Origin: Cricetomys ansorgei
Lineage: Eukaryota > Chordata > Mammalia > Rodentia > Nesomyidae
NCBI GenBank assembly: GCA_026225945.1
Contig: JAMJFZ010000703.1
Coordinates: forward strand, 1 to 64,000
Direction: 5' to 3'
DNA: 64,000 nucleotides
A program made the translations under genes and the position numbers. This document shows positions 22,888 to 34,777 of this stretch, piece by piece. The notes beneath the pieces were generated by a model. It searched no databases, was not told where the DNA came from, and was given only the letters and a program-made list of their open reading frames with translations. Within the stretch, counting starts at the first letter, position 1. Each line of letters opens with the position of its first letter.

Positions 22888-23725
22888 GTTTGCAGAGAAA
22901 TATTTAATCATTTAGTCCAGCAGCAGGACTGTTCTGGTAAAGGATCACATTGAAAGACCTGTGTAATACCTAAGAGATTAAATCCAAGGGCCTATAGGAA
23001 GAGATCAAATCCAGGAGACTATATGAAGGGATCACATTCAGAGGCCTGTATGGTCCAGATGGAATGTTGAAAGAATATAAGTACATATCTTTAATCTCAT
23101 TATTCAGAAGAAAGTGGTGGTGCATGCCTTTTATCTCAATTCTGAGATTGAATCAGTGAGGACATGCCCAACTCTCAGGATATAAAAGCAGACTCTGAGT
23201 TCAGAGAGACAAGGGGAGTTCAAAGAGACACAGGAGCAGTCTGAGGCAGAGACTCAGAAGCAATTCAGCATAGGTTAGTATCAGATGGGAAGAGTGAGTC
23301 AGTTTGAAGCTGAATAGAGCAATTCAGTCTGAGGCAGTCAGAAAATCAGCCAGAGTCAGAAGAGTTCAGTCAGAAACAAGTCAGCAGACTAAGAAGGTCA
23401 TTTTAAACCAGTTAGCTTGGAAAGGATTTTGGACGAGAACAGAGAGTGATTTGAAACAGAAGAGTCAGAGTTCGGAAGGAACTAGGCAGAATAACTCAGT
23501 CAACAGTAAGTCTCGAGGTTGATTAGATTGTACAAAGGCTTAAACATTTTAGATTGTATGGAGGCTGAGGCTAAAGTGCTGATCCTAAAGTCCTCCAGTT
23601 CTAGGCTTAAATGTTTTAAATTGTACAGAGGCTGAAATGCTCCAGGGATCCAAACTAAGGACCAGGGATTGAATTAAACAAAAGAACAAACAACCTTTTG
23701 ACCCTGAATCTATGACTACATATGT
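22888..23725 (+). repeat. R700 dispersed repeat, copy 4 (internal deletion, expanded tail)
   Basis: The start and the GATCACATTGAAAGACCTGT and GGATCACATTCAGAGGCCTG blocks match copy 3. The GAGCTTAGAA...GAGTTGGCAGAG part is deleted. The GTCAG core follows (23220-23480). The tail holds repeated TTTTA(G/A)ATTGTA(T/C)(G/A)GAGGCTGA units (23515-23640), then GGGATTGAATTAAAC. A 72-codon open frame from a TTG here is homologous to one in copy 1 because the DNA is a repeat. Confidence 0.75.
23515..23640 (+). repeat. Tandem ~40-nt units in the R700 tail
   Basis: The motif AGATTGTA(C/T)...GGCTTAAA / GGAGGCTGAGGCT recurs about three times. Copy 5 has roughly one and a half such units and copy 3 none. 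Confidence 0.65.
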
Positions 23726-23887
23726 TACTTTGTTATTGCAACTTAACAACAAACAAATTAACAAATTAGAAGAATAATCACAACCCTCCCTTTCTCTGTG
23801 TAGTAAGAAAAATAATTTCCTTTTTGTTTTTCTCAGCAATCCCTTCTCTGGAAGGGATATTGTGGCTAAAAGTAATTTGGAGGCCAC

Positions 23888-24250
23888 TGTGGTTTGAACG
23901 TGTACTTCTAGAGTTCACATGTTAGAAGCTTGGTCCATAGTATGGCAATGATAAGGCTTGGTAGATCTTAACAAGTGGGATGAGGATGGCAAGATTGGTT
24001 TCTCTTTGTGCTTTGGCTTTTGGATGTGCCATGGTATCTCCCCACTCATCAACAGTCTAGCAATTAGGGTGCCATCTTCCATGAAATGAAACATCTAAAA
24101 GGCCCCTTGCCAGAGTATGTTTGTTGAAGTTGTAGCCACCCAAATTGTGAGGTGTTTTTTTTTATAAATTTTTTATATGAAACATTTTTATAAAAACTTT
24201 ATAAAATTGTCCACTCTCAAGTACATTGATATAGTAACAGAAAACTAACA
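23888..24250 (+). mobile_element. MLT1/MST-like MaLR LTR (old mammalian)
   Basis: It begins TGTGGTTTGAACGTGTACTT and keeps TTAGAAGCTTGGTCCATAG, CTTTTGGATGTGCCATGG, AAAAGGCCCCTTGCCAG and a terminal GATATAGTAACAGAAAACTA. That is the order of MaLR LTRs shared across placental mammals. Confidence 0.7.
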
Positions 24251-25249
24251 CTGATGTTTTTTTAAATTGTAAACCATGGTGTATGCAATAACACTCAAAT
24301 TTCTGAAGTTCCAAAAAACTCCTAGATAATGCAGTTGCTGCCTCGAGGCCATGGACCCTACATAGGGCAGAAGTCTACTCCCCAAAAGAATTGCATTAGA
24401 GGTGCATGCTGGTACACACAGAGCAAGAACAAATACAGTTTTGGTCTCATCATAAGTCATTCTACTGAATCTTTTATAATCTGTATGTCCCTGGCAGGTT
24501 TGTAAGTGGGTTGGCAAGCCATCTATCTCAAATATTGGCTATTTTCTCAGATGTTCAGCTTGGTGTCTGGTTGGAAACAAGTATCCATTTGTCTTTGTGG
24601 CAGCTAGGATGGTGAATTTAGCTAGTGGAAGGGATCATAGAAATATGAATATTGTTCTTTTAAGTTACTATATAAAAGAAAATTTTCTAAGATATCCATA
24701 GAATTGAGTATATAACCCCCCTCTAAAGACAGAGTTTGTGTATCTTTTCTAATATCAGTTCTTCAACATGATGAACACATGGGAGATTTTGAATGAATAT
24801 TGGTTTATGAACTAATTGATGGAACATACTCACTGGACTTTTTAATTCTCATGGAATAACTAAAGCAGGAGAGAGCATGCCAGAAATGATAAATTGTATC
24901 ACATAATCAGTGAATGTAATTTGCTAATAAATGGGAAAGTCGATCGAGGTCGAAACAAGGCTTTGAAGAAGTGATAATCTGAAAAAGGTAGAAAAACAGA
25001 GTAGAGAAGAGACATTGCAACCTTTAACACGAGTAGTTTTATGGTCAGAGTCAACATCATGCTTGACTTGGGCTATCTAATGAGACTGCAAACCTAAATG
25101 GTGTGCTTGTAGGAGCTCCTGTCACATAATGTCAGGGATAATATATTAAGTGAGGAAACATGTGAGTTATATTACAACTGCAAGGGAATAAAAATTAAAA
25201 CCCCTTCATGTGGAAATAGACATAGCCGTGCTACATTTCCCTGTAGAAG
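24251..25249. other. Unassigned single-copy sequence
   Basis: No repeat recognised. A 90-codon minus frame (24245-24517) starts next to the LTR end and has no recognisable domain. Confidence 0.4.
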
Positions 25250-25590
25250 AGCATACAGTGGCAATTTTTCTTCATATAATATTACATTAGTTTTAATTCT
25301 TATTAATAAGATACAAGAGTCATTAACACTATTAAAAATCTAATTATGTTAGCAATTTTCTATCATGTCATATTTGAGCAGTTAAGTATTGGTATTTGTT
25401 TTTCCTAATGGGATTCAAAAGTCTAATTAATAAGCTTTCTTTTGTGGTTAAGTGGAATGAATCTCTATGAGAAGCAAGCCATTTTTAATATCGGCAGACA
25501 GCTTATTTTCTCATATATTATACTACTGAGCCATCTGGCCATATATGATATAAATTACTAGATAAGAATAATGAGATTATCATGTGAAAA
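25250..25590. other. Repeat-free AT-rich block with homeodomain-type cores
   Basis: It contains several TAAT/ATTA cores, including CTAATTAATAAGC at 25423-25435, and no repeat signature. The texture is that of a conserved non-coding element. Unproven. Confidence 0.28.
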
Positions 25591-25591
25591 T

Positions 25592-25649
25592 GAACAGAGC
25601 TTTTTATTATATGTGACAACGAACAGAGCCTTTCATTATATGTGACATT
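25592..25649. repeat. 29-bp tandem duplication
   Basis: Two imperfect copies of a unit beginning GAACAGAGC and ending ATATGTGACA lie at 25592-25620 and 25621-25649, with a few substitutions. Confidence 0.9.
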
Positions 25650-25967
25650 ACAGTAACTATGCCCTAGACTTTTGATACTTATGTGTCAGCATGATGCCTA
25701 GAGAGTGGTTATGAATGGGTCACTACTAAAGTAAATCTGAGGAAATTTAAGATGGCCAGTGAGTGGGAGAGTTGCTTTATCTTCTGGAACTGGTATTATT
25801 TGGGGATGGACCTTAGCCAATAACCAAAAGCTGTGTTTTATGACTCCAAGCTTCTTTAATTAACTGGGGAATAATGTCATAAACAGAAACTCTTGTCTAC
25901 TAACTATGCTGCTATTTCCCAGCACTATGCTTGCATTGCTATCTACTTCTGCATTGCAATCATGTTT
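25650..25967. other. Unassigned spacer
   Basis: No repeat or exon recognised. Confidence 0.4.
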
Positions 25968-26091
25968 GGTTTTTTTATTTGTTTTTGAGTTAGGCTTTCA
26001 TTCCTTATCCCAGATGACCTCAAATTCACGATACTCCTCCTGCCTCAGCCTCCCTAATGCTGGAAGAGCAAGGAAACGTCACCACACCTAT
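25968..26091 (-). mobile_element. B1 SINE
   Basis: The antisense order is complete: T-rich tail, TTTTTGAGTTAGGCTTTCAT, GATGACCTCAAATTCACGAT, CTCCTGCCTCAGCCTCCCTA, ATGCTGGAA and CACCACACCTA. Confidence 0.85.
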
Positions 26092-26365
26092 CCACAAACA
26101 TTCAGCTATATCCAAATGTGCAACATATATAGCATATATATGACATGTGCTACAATGTATTAAATAACATTAATATCCATACACAGTGTCACAGTAAGGA
26201 ATAAATTATTTAGGAGTAATTGTTTCTTTCCTTTTTCATTCTTTTTTTCTTTTTCATAGGAGCCTAGGAGCAAGAGCAGATTAGACAAATGATCTACTAC
26301 AAAGCATCATACCCAAGCCTAGTTTTAAGTAGTTTTGTTGCTGTTGTTGTTTATTTGTTGTCTGG

Positions 26366-26505
26366 ATTTGTTTGTTTGTTTGTTTGTTTTGAGACAGCTG
26401 ATTACGGAGCTACCCATTCTGGCCTTAAACTCACTCTGAAGTCCAGTCAGGCTTTGAACCTGCAATCCTTCTAAAACAACCTCCTACCTAGCTGTGATGA
26501 TAGGC
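26366..26505 (-). mobile_element. B1 SINE with (TTTG)n tail
   Basis: The antisense tail is TTTG repeats (26367-26391). Then come TTTTGAGACAGCTGATTACG, TTCTGGCCTTAAACTCACTC, GGCTTTGAACCTGCAATCC and a degraded head ending GCTGTGATGATAGGC. Confidence 0.85.
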
Positions 26506-26599
26506 TTTGCTCTCAGACCCAGTGTTTCTTCTTTATTATTATGGCAACTAACCCTAATCTTTATTCATTTGTTAGTAGTCATAGGAATTATACCATTAT

Positions 26600-26715
26600 T
26601 ACTTATCTTCAAATCACTTTGTACTAGAACTCTATCATATTTTGTAAATATTTCTGTGATTATTTTAGTTGTGTTCCTGAGTTGTAAATTCATCAAGATT
26701 GTGACTAATCTTTTT
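26600..26715 (+). repeat. Possible L2-type LINE 3' fragment
   Basis: AATCACTTTGTACTAGAACT, then TTGTAAATATTTCTGTGATT and GTTGTAAATTCATCAAG resemble the L2 3' end (cttatcacattgtattg, actagactgtgagctccttgag). Weak. Confidence 0.4.
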
Positions 26716-28401
26716 TTGAAAAGCTACTGATTTAGAATACATATGCTGTACTCAGCCCAGTGGAGCCCTTTAGAGATGATAAGGAAAGAAGCAGAAGTTG
26801 TCCATTCCCCCAAAGAAGACAAACTCTATTTGTATCTATTTTTCATCTTAACCTTCAATATGACATGGACTTTGGAAAGGGCTTCTCACTTTTCAAGTAA
26901 TTCAAAAGCTCATTTTGATATTAAATCCACATAGGTGGATTACATGCATATTTTTTGTATATTTTTTAACCAAATTAAATAAAATGAGGGGAAAAAAAAA
27001 ACCAACTTTGTGGTAAACGGAAGACTTTGATAATGGAGCCCATACACTTCAGCAGTTAGAAGGCCAACAGGTGAGTGGTAAGTGCCATGGACACAAAGCT
27101 AATGTGTAGATCTAAGAAGCAACTGTATGTTGATTTTACTCCTGGAAGTGAAGCAGAAGGTAGACTGCAGACAGGAACTGCTTGTGAAGCAGTTCACTGA
27201 CAAATTGCCCCTCAGGAAGCTGGGGATGGAACTATTTCTCTGCCTGAGGTAAGAGCAGAAAGATTCTTTTTTTTTTTTTCTATAAACTACGACCACATGG
27301 TTGAGGCAGAGATGTAAACTGAAAAGAGGGGTAAAACGAGCTTAGTTAAGTGTTAAAATACATGTTAAATATCCCAAGTGCTTTTACACTTACATCCAAG
27401 ATTAGAACACCTGAGAACATTTTGAAAGAGCTGGAGGCAAGCACCCTGAGCAATTTAACTATAAGACAGGGAAATAATATGAAAGTAAAAATGTAGATAA
27501 ATTATATAGAAATATGTGGGTTATAACCAAAAAAAAAAAAAAATGAGCCATGAATTCTGTCTACACAGTTACTTTGGAATGTAGAAAATAATTGAGTAAA
27601 ATAGTATAAAAAGAGTTTTCATAAAATTTAGAAGAAAAACATATGCAGATACTCGATAAAGTTACATGTGTATTTATATACTTTAAAGCATATTAATATT
27701 CTCTGAAAAAATATTAAAACTAATTTAAAACTCTAAAGCAAAAAAAGCAATAAAATTAATTTCCTGAAGCTTAATGTTTAAAATGTACTGTGACTTCATA
27801 AACACTTTGATTTAATTAGGCTGAACTAGGCCCCATTTAATTCAAGTATAAAATGCCACACAGAGTTGACAAAATAATTTGTAAACACATGCTGTCTTTG
27901 AGCAAAGATATCAGTATGATATGGTGATAGAACTTTTGAAACAGTCTAATTCAGTAACATAAAATCCCAGTGATTGGTTAATTATGTCTGTATGAGTAGA
28001 ATGAAGAGTTTCTGTGTATAGAAGAAGCATTTCCCAATCTATGAGCTGATAGTAAGGCCCCTAAATTTCCTCCAAAACCATAGAAATCAGTTATTGGCAC
28101 TGTTGCAATCACTGTAACTGTAATCTGTTCTATTAATTGAGGAAGAGACAAATTTCAAAAGTAAAGTGGGAAGAGCCTATTTATAATTGTGGTGGGACAG
28201 TTTATCACCCCAAGTATGCTTAGTAATAATGAATAGAAAATTGGGTAATTCAGTGTCCAAATTATTTTCTTTAGGATGATTCTTAAACATATGTTAAGAA
28301 ACAATTGGCAGACTATTGAAAATTAAACCACTTTAAAAATGAAATAATAGTACAACCTGTGAAAATATGATGATGCTGTAATACCAAAGACCATTTATTT
28401 G
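26716..28401. other. Unassigned AT-rich DNA with poly(A) runs
   Basis: Short A runs occur at 26992-27001 and 27529-27543 and a T run at 27267-27280. No processed-gene body is recognisable next to them. The part 27950-28250 looks single-copy. Confidence 0.4.
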
Positions 28402-28461
28402 TCAGATAAATAGATAGAAAGATAATGACAGATAGATAGATAGATCAATAGATAGATAGGT
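28402..28461. repeat. Imperfect (GATA)n microsatellite
   Basis: GATA and GATAGA units are broken by GACA, GAAA and CAATA interruptions. Confidence 0.9.
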
Positions 28462-28829
28462 GACAGAGAATAGAAAAAGCTAGACAATCTTTTTCAATTT
28501 ATTCATAACTATGAAAAAAACTAAGACAACACATTGAAATTTAAATCTGCAAGAATAGATAGCAACAGAAATATATTTTAGAGTCTATAGCAGCCAATAA
28601 TTTTTCCCATCTTGTAGCAGAGAAAAGTTCTGGAAAAGAAAACGTGACTTTCTTACAACCCGTCTTCCAAATATGTTATTTTATTACCTGTTTTTATTTT
28701 GTGCTGCTGTGTTCTTGGGATTTGAACTCTGCAGACCTGTGAGTGGTGCTTAAAAGGGCACTCTGCCCTTTGGAGTGAGAAAAATTGTGCTCTACGGCAG
28801 CTGATTGTCCTTGGTGTTTATGTTCCATT
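28462..28829. other. Unassigned spacer
   Basis: No repeat or exon recognised. Confidence 0.4.
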
Positions 28830-29410
28830 TCTATATCTTATTCTGCTTTTTCCATTTATTTTATTTTGTACTGTCAAAGCTTTCTCTATAGTATACTCTT
28901 AGACTAATTTTATTAGCTTTTATGCCTACTCCTGTCCTATGTTTCTATGTTTCCTAACAAGTTAGTGTATTAACTGATTTGAATGTATCTTCATTTTTTT
29001 TTTTTATATTTGTAAGTTTTAGGGCTGTGAGTTTTGCTACTTCTTGAGCAGGCCCCTTCATTACCAACACTTTTAAAATATTCTGTAATCTTAGTTTCTC
29101 TCTCTCTTTTTTTTCTTTTTCAGACGGGACCTCACAAGGTAGCCCTGGTTGACCTCATAGTGATCCTTCTGCCTCTGAGTCTGGAGTGCTCTGGTTAAGG
29201 GTATGTGCCATCATATCTAGCTTTGTAATTTTAGTTTCAACTACTTCTTTGATTCAGGAATTTATTTAGAGATTCAGTTGTCTTAATTTATGACAATTTT
29301 ACTTGTATTGTGATTTGAGAATGGGTAGTCAAAGTTCAATAGACACAATTTTTCTTTTTCTTGAAAGCCTAGTATAAAATAAATTTTCAAGATTTTTGGC
29401 TATTTGAAAT
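28830..29410 (-). mobile_element. Old L1 ORF2 fragment (antisense), split by a B1
   Basis: Left of the B1: AACTGATTTGAATGTATCTT, ATATTTGTAAGTTTTAGGGC and TTGCTACTTCTTGAGCAGG. Right of it: CAACTACTTCTTTGATTCAG, GAATTTATTTAGAGATTCAG and ATTGTGATTTGAGAAT. These follow the antisense order of the L1 ORF2 central region. The reading frame is long destroyed. Confidence 0.55.
29098..29223 (-). mobile_element. B1 SINE nested in the L1
   Basis: TCAGACGGGACCTCACAAGG, CCTGGTTGACCTCATAGTGA, CTTCTGCCTCTGAGTCTGGA and GTGCCATCATATCTAGC are antisense B1. The flanks TGTAATCTTAGTTT (29084-29097) and TGTAATTTTAGTTT (29224-29237) are a 14-bp target-site duplication with one mismatch. Confidence 0.9.
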
Positions 29411-30567
29411 TCATATTAAATGTCTCAGTCAAAATCCTGATACATATCACTTAGACTAATATGATTAGTTTTCATCTCCTTTTGACTTCTCATATCCTCA
29501 TCAAGTACACATACTGCTCAGTAACACATTGGTCAGTGTGTTCCTTCCTGCACAATACTGTGCCCTGTCTCTCTTGTTCAGATTCAGCTAGCGGCTAGAG
29601 ACTGTTGCAACTGAGGGTGCTAACAGAACCTTATCATGCACCCCTCGCCATGTTGTTGGTGCACTGTGTCAGTAGGGAGTGTGCACCTGAACATGTGTGG
29701 CTGTGTCTGACTTCTGCAAATTACTTTCATCATCTTTAGTCATTCTCAGGCAGCTGTCTTTGGAATTCCTCATTTGGTGATGTTTCCTGACACATTTGGG
29801 AGTATTGTTCAACTTCTGGCTTCATTTAAGGTGCACTTATATTTTTATTTTTTCTTCTGAAAACTTTTGTGTGAGAAATTGGGAACTGTCAATCTCTAGC
29901 CCAGCTAAAACTTCAAGTGAAAAATGGCAAAGTTTGTAGTTGATTTTAAATGTTCAACAGAGAAAAAATGCCTTCCTCTGGAAGAGATTAGGAACGTAGA
30001 ATTAGCATCAGGCCTCAGGAGGTCTGAGTTTATCTCTATCTTTTGCCCTATTCAGTGATACCCTATTCAGGTTAGAGAGAATTTTATTCATGAGAGGAAA
30101 CTTCACAGAAACATTTGCCTTTTCTCAATCTGATTGGAGAACTCGAGATAGTAAGTGTCCCATCAGCATACAGAGAAAGATCTCACAAACCACATTCTTA
30201 AAAATAAAATATTTATAAAAATCTTCTTGGCCTTCTATGTAGTTTTGTTACAGTAGATTTTTTTTTAAGCAATAAGTCAATGGAAATAAAATCCTCAAAA
30301 CATTTTCATTGGATGTAACTGAAACCTTTGTAAATATTCCTAAATATTTTAGATAGAATAATATTTTAAAAGCCTTAGTGATCAATCAAGCTTATATTAA
30401 TGTAAGTTATCGTATATAAATGATCAATTTAAAGGATTAAAAAAGTTTATATGGTACTTATATTTCCATAGTTTGTGACTTCTATGTCAAACATAAAGTC
30501 TTACAAGTACATGAAAAGCAAATAATTTTGGCAAATATAAGAGATAATAAAAAGCAGACACAATAAA
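29411..30567. other. Unassigned sequence
   Basis: No repeat recognised. 29560-29720 is GC-richer than its surroundings and may be a piece of an old LTR, but I cannot support this. Confidence 0.35.
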
Positions 30568-30800
30568 TATCATCACTACCATTTATATAAAAGAAACCAG
30601 TTGTGAGCCCCATGCTAGTAGCCTAATTCAAGCCTTTTTACACCCTTATGAGCTGTATGCTATTATTATTTTCACTTTACAAACAAGCCTCATTGAGATT
30701 ATGGAACTTCCTTATTCTGACAACTATTGTAAGTGACAGAGCTAGGATTCAAATGCAGAAAAAGTGGCCTTCAGATCATTGTCTTAATCTATTACCCAAT
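30568..30800 (-). repeat. MIR SINE, long copy
   Basis: The antisense core is clear: CCTTATGAGCTGTATGCTAT, TATTATTTTCACTTTACAAA, AAGTGACAGAGCTAGGATTC and AAATGCAGAAAAAGTGGCCT, ending near CTTAATCTATTA. This is nearly the whole element. Confidence 0.8.
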
Positions 30801-31244
30801 AGAGAGAAAGAAGTTTAGGGTCAGTGTTCCCACATGGCTTGATGTTCAGTAGCATCACACACAGATGTATACTTAGCCATAAATGAGTCATAGAGCACTT
30901 TGCTGATGGTCTGAAGCTGGAGGAAGGACCATATTATTCAGGAGGATGGCATAAGGTCCTTCCAATTTGTTCACTAATCCCACCATGAATAGGAAAAGAA
31001 CAGATTATATGTCCCATCACAAATGGGAGTCCTGTGATTTTCTTTGTGGAGAATGCAAATAGAAAATGTCTAATTGCATTATAACACACACTTCATTCTT
31101 ACACATATCCATAGACTAAAATTCAAATCTTACGCTCCTACATTCCTACAAAAACTATTACTTGATAATGATGCTGCTTTGTTTTTCTCAGTCTCAATGA
31201 CACGGGCCACCAGGGCGCATCAGGCGAGGACAATTAAGAAGGAC
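30801..31244. other. Unassigned spacer
   Basis: No repeat or exon recognised. Confidence 0.4.
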
Positions 31245-31390
31245 AAGTGCATCTGGCATTTAGTGAGCACAAATAAGACATACATGTAGCTTCTTATTTG
31301 AATTCTTATTAAACTTTTGTGATTTTTACTAAAACAAAAAGGTAAATTAAGTGACCTGTAAAGTAAAATAACACCCAGCTGCTTATTTTT
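31245..31390 (-). repeat. MIR SINE fragment
   Basis: TGGCATTTAGTGAGCACAAA, TTCTTATTTGAATTCTTATT and AAAAAGGTAAATTAAGTGAC, then ACACCCAGCTG, follow the antisense MIR order. Confidence 0.55.
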
Positions 31391-32274
31391 GGCCCCAACT
31401 TTAAATGACTAATAGAAAAAAAAATGAGACAAAGAAATTCAGTGCTTGACATGACTGTAGAATCTTACAATTATTCAAATGAGTGTAAGCCTCTCAAAAT
31501 AGGCTTGCTGTTTGCCTTGGCTTTGCCTTTCAACTATTCAGTCTCTGAAAACTTTCTAAAGAAGAGAATTTCTCTAAAATCTGCCTGTCTTATTTTGCTT
31601 TTCCCTGTAGTAAGCTCCCCCAAATTCCCTCTATCACAGGCAATCTGGCCTTATTTGTTTTCTCCTGAGGAATAAAGTTCTGCCAATACCTACCATATAC
31701 TGTACAAAGGAGATATCTTTTCTAGAATCTTTGAAAGTGCTCATTTTTGTGGTCTGGGATGCTATTTTTGTAACTTTCACATATGGCTTCACCTTAGAGA
31801 ACAATTATGGCTGACTAAGGACGAGTCACAGCTATCTGGGAGCAACCTAAAAAGAAGCTTCATACATACATACTTGGATGTGAAGTACTTTCTTAATGAA
31901 AACACCTTGACAATTCCATCAGCATCTATCTCACCAATACCATTATGGCTTTCAAGACTCTCCTTCAACTCTCTACTTTCCTCCATTAAAGCACATCTGC
32001 TGGCATCACAGGCTGCATTTATTGTAAGGAGTATTGAATGTCTCCCAATATAGGCAGACTAGATTATTTAAATCTATTATCCATCTTGAAATGAAAAGCT
32101 AGACAAAATATGCACACAATTAAGAATAATTGAAAGAAAGATGGAGTGGCCATCATAATATCAGGCCAAAATACAGTAAAGCAGTATGAGAGAAAAAGGT
32201 ATACCACATAACAGAAAGCAATTTTAATGAATTGACATATATTTATTGTACATGAAGACATTTCCATACAAATG
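31391..32274. other. Unassigned sequence
   Basis: No repeat recognised. Short frames at 31424-31675 (plus) and 31789-31986 (minus) have no domain. Confidence 0.4.
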
Positions 32275-33265
32275 TATCATGTTTTAATTGTCTTTACATA
32301 CCCTTTGACCTCTTCTTTTCTCCTCTCCTCCCTTTTTTTATTCCTGTCCATTGTGCCAGAGATTCTTGATTCTACTTTCATGTCCCATGTATATATATGA
32401 TATTTTATGAATCTAAATAAAATTTGAGATCCATTCATGAATTAAGAACACATGATATGTTACTGAACATGATGATCTCCAATTGCTTCCATTATCCTGA
32501 AATCATCTATTGATGGACTTAGAGTTTGATTGTACATATTGGCTCTTTTGAATAATCTAGCAATGGAAATTGATTTGCAATTATCTCTGTGGTATGCTAA
32601 CTTACATTTCTTCAGTTACAAATGCACAAGAGTGGTATAACTGGGTCATATTTGTGTTTCTAGTATAGTTGTTTGAGAAACCTCCATGCTTATTTCCATT
32701 GTATTTTAACTATTTTACTTTCCCATCATCAGTGTATGAGAGTTCCATTTTCCTGGTCAGCACTAGTTTTTGGTTTTGTTTTAAATTTTCTTAATGGTAA
32801 TTATTTTGAGAGGGATGATATGGACTCTCAGTGTTGCATTAATTTGCATTTACCTGATAACTAAAAAGACCCAACTTTTTTCATGTTTGTTTTGCACTTC
32901 ATCTTTTGAGAACTTTCCACTTTATTTGTTCATTAGAATATGGTTTCATGGTATATTGTCTTTTAAGTTCTTTATATAATCTAATATCTAGATATTAGCC
33001 ATCTATTATCTATATACCCAGAAATAACTTTCTGCAATTCTATAGACTGTATGTCTACTAAATTATTTTCTTTGCTGTGAAGAAGATTTTTAATTCATTT
33101 GTCAAATATTGGGGTTTTTTTTCTGGTCTATTTGAGACTTATGTCCTTGTGGGCAAGACCTTGTCTGTGATTGTGTTGTGAACAGATCTCTCAATGATTT
33201 TCTCTAGTTGTTTCAGGCCTCACCTTAGTATCTTGTATCTATATTTAATTTATTTTAACATTAGG
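32275..33265 (-). mobile_element. Old L1, 3' part (antisense ORF2 C-terminal region and 3' end)
   Basis: From left to right this reads L1 backwards: a T-rich 3' end (32320-32345), AACATGATGATCTCCAATTG, GTGGTATAACTGGGTCATAT, TTCCATTTTCCTGGTCAGCA, TTGCATTTACCTGATAACTA, GATATTAGCCATCTATTATC and TCTAGTTGTTTCAGGCCTCA. It joins, near 33265-33280, to an L1 segment in the other orientation. Confidence 0.75.
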
Positions 33266-33279
33266 TAAGAGATTTTTAA

Positions 33280-33945
33280 ATGGTATACAAATTGGAAAGG
33301 AGCAGAACAATTATCTCTACTCCTGATACTATTTGTAAGATGCACTGTAGGCACCACCATAAAAATCTTAACACTAATAAGCACTTTCAAATTATAGGAT
33401 ATGGAATCAACACGCAAAAACAGAAAGCTTCTTATACATTAGGACAAGCATTATGAGAAAGAATGAAAATAAAAATAAAAGCTCAAAAAAATCTTGTTAT
33501 AAACCTCACAAAGGAAATGAAAGATTTTTTTCAATAAAAATTTTCAAAGAACAAAGAAAGAAATTGAGAAACACATTACAATATGAAAGGACCTCCTATG
33601 ATCACAAATAAGCAGAATTAACATTGAGAAAATGGCTGCATTACTGAAACAAATCTACAGATTCAGCATATTCCTACCAAAATTCCAATGGCATTATTCA
33701 CAGAAATAAGAAAAAAACTCAAAATTTATATGAAAACAGAAAAGATGCCCAAATAATCAAATCCATTTTGAGTAAATAGAAAACCTGGAGATATTATTAT
33801 TATTGATCTTTAAATATACTGCAGAGCCAAAGCAACAAAATAAGCATGATACTGACCAAAACAAATATGTTTATCAACTGAACAGAGGACCCAGAAATAA
33901 TCTCATACAGCTACCACTTCCTGACTTTTAACAATATTTAAAATA
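33280..33945 (+). mobile_element. Old L1, inverted 5' part (sense ORF2)
   Basis: It has AAATTATAGGATATGGAATC, AACACGCAAAAACAGAAAGC, GAAATTGAGAAACACATTAC, AAATCTACAGATTCAGCATA, CCAAAATTCCAATGGCATTA and TGAACAGAGGACCCAGAAAT. The far end reaches an L1 position just upstream of where the antisense part begins, as expected for one insertion with a 5' inversion. Confidence 0.75.
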
Positions 33946-34619
33946 TTTATTCTATGAATCATATATGATAATCTGGAAAATTTATAAAACAAAATTTAGC
34001 ATACCTATATTTAAATGTTTTATATGAAGATATTGTAATATTATTTCCCTTAGAAATTGCTAGAAATGTATGAAATGGACAGCAGAGGAGATGGATATGA
34101 TTTATTACTAATCATATATTTGATCTCCAGGTTTATTGCTTTGAAGAGCTAGAGAACATAATTCTGAAGTACAGTTGAAATATTTTTCAAAATTTATCTA
34201 TTGAAATAAAACAAGTCTCAGAAGATACCAAAGGATTGAAATTCCATACCAAAAAATCTATAATGGCAATTATATTCAGTTATTCATTATTATTCAGTTA
34301 TTTATTTCAAAATACCTATAAAATTTTCATGTTTATAACATAATAAACTAAATATCCCACAATAAAATAAGGAAAGGTAATGGAGACTAGGAACTATTTG
34401 ACTTCATACTGCGTATCAATATAGATGAAGTGTAACTGCAGCTGTATTTTGAGGAAATTTAAAATCTCAAATATGTAATAGTAAACAAAAAAGGCTTAAC
34501 AGACAGCAGTTAAAATTCATTTCTAAAAGAAAGAAGAGAAAAACATAATACATTTAATTAAAGAAGAGAGAAGGAAGTTTTAATGAGATAAAAGCAGACA
34601 GAAAATGGAGAGAGTGTGT

Positions 34620-34620
<1 letters not shown>
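33946..34620. other. Unassigned AT-rich DNA
   Basis: Nothing recognised. A local duplication of TTCAGTTATT(C/T)ATT occurs near 34275-34305. Confidence 0.4.

Positions 34621-34656
<36 letters not shown>
34621..34656. repeat. (TG)n microsatellite
   Basis: A nearly pure TG run of about 36 bp. Confidence 0.95.
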
Positions 34657-34657
<1 letters not shown>

Positions 34658-34777
34658 AAGTGTGCATGAATGAGCATGCTGACACTTATAATTATCTTGA
34701 AAGGTTATTTAAGAAAAAAATGAGATAGATAAATTCAAAATGGGGATTAGAGTTTGCCAAACTATATGTGTGCTTCT

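Noticed and set aside
23304..23522. 72-codon plus frame similar to a minus frame at 2014-2226
   Set aside because: Both start at TTG and are alike only because they lie in copies of the same R700 repeat. The other copies lack an equivalent intact frame, so conserved coding is not supported.
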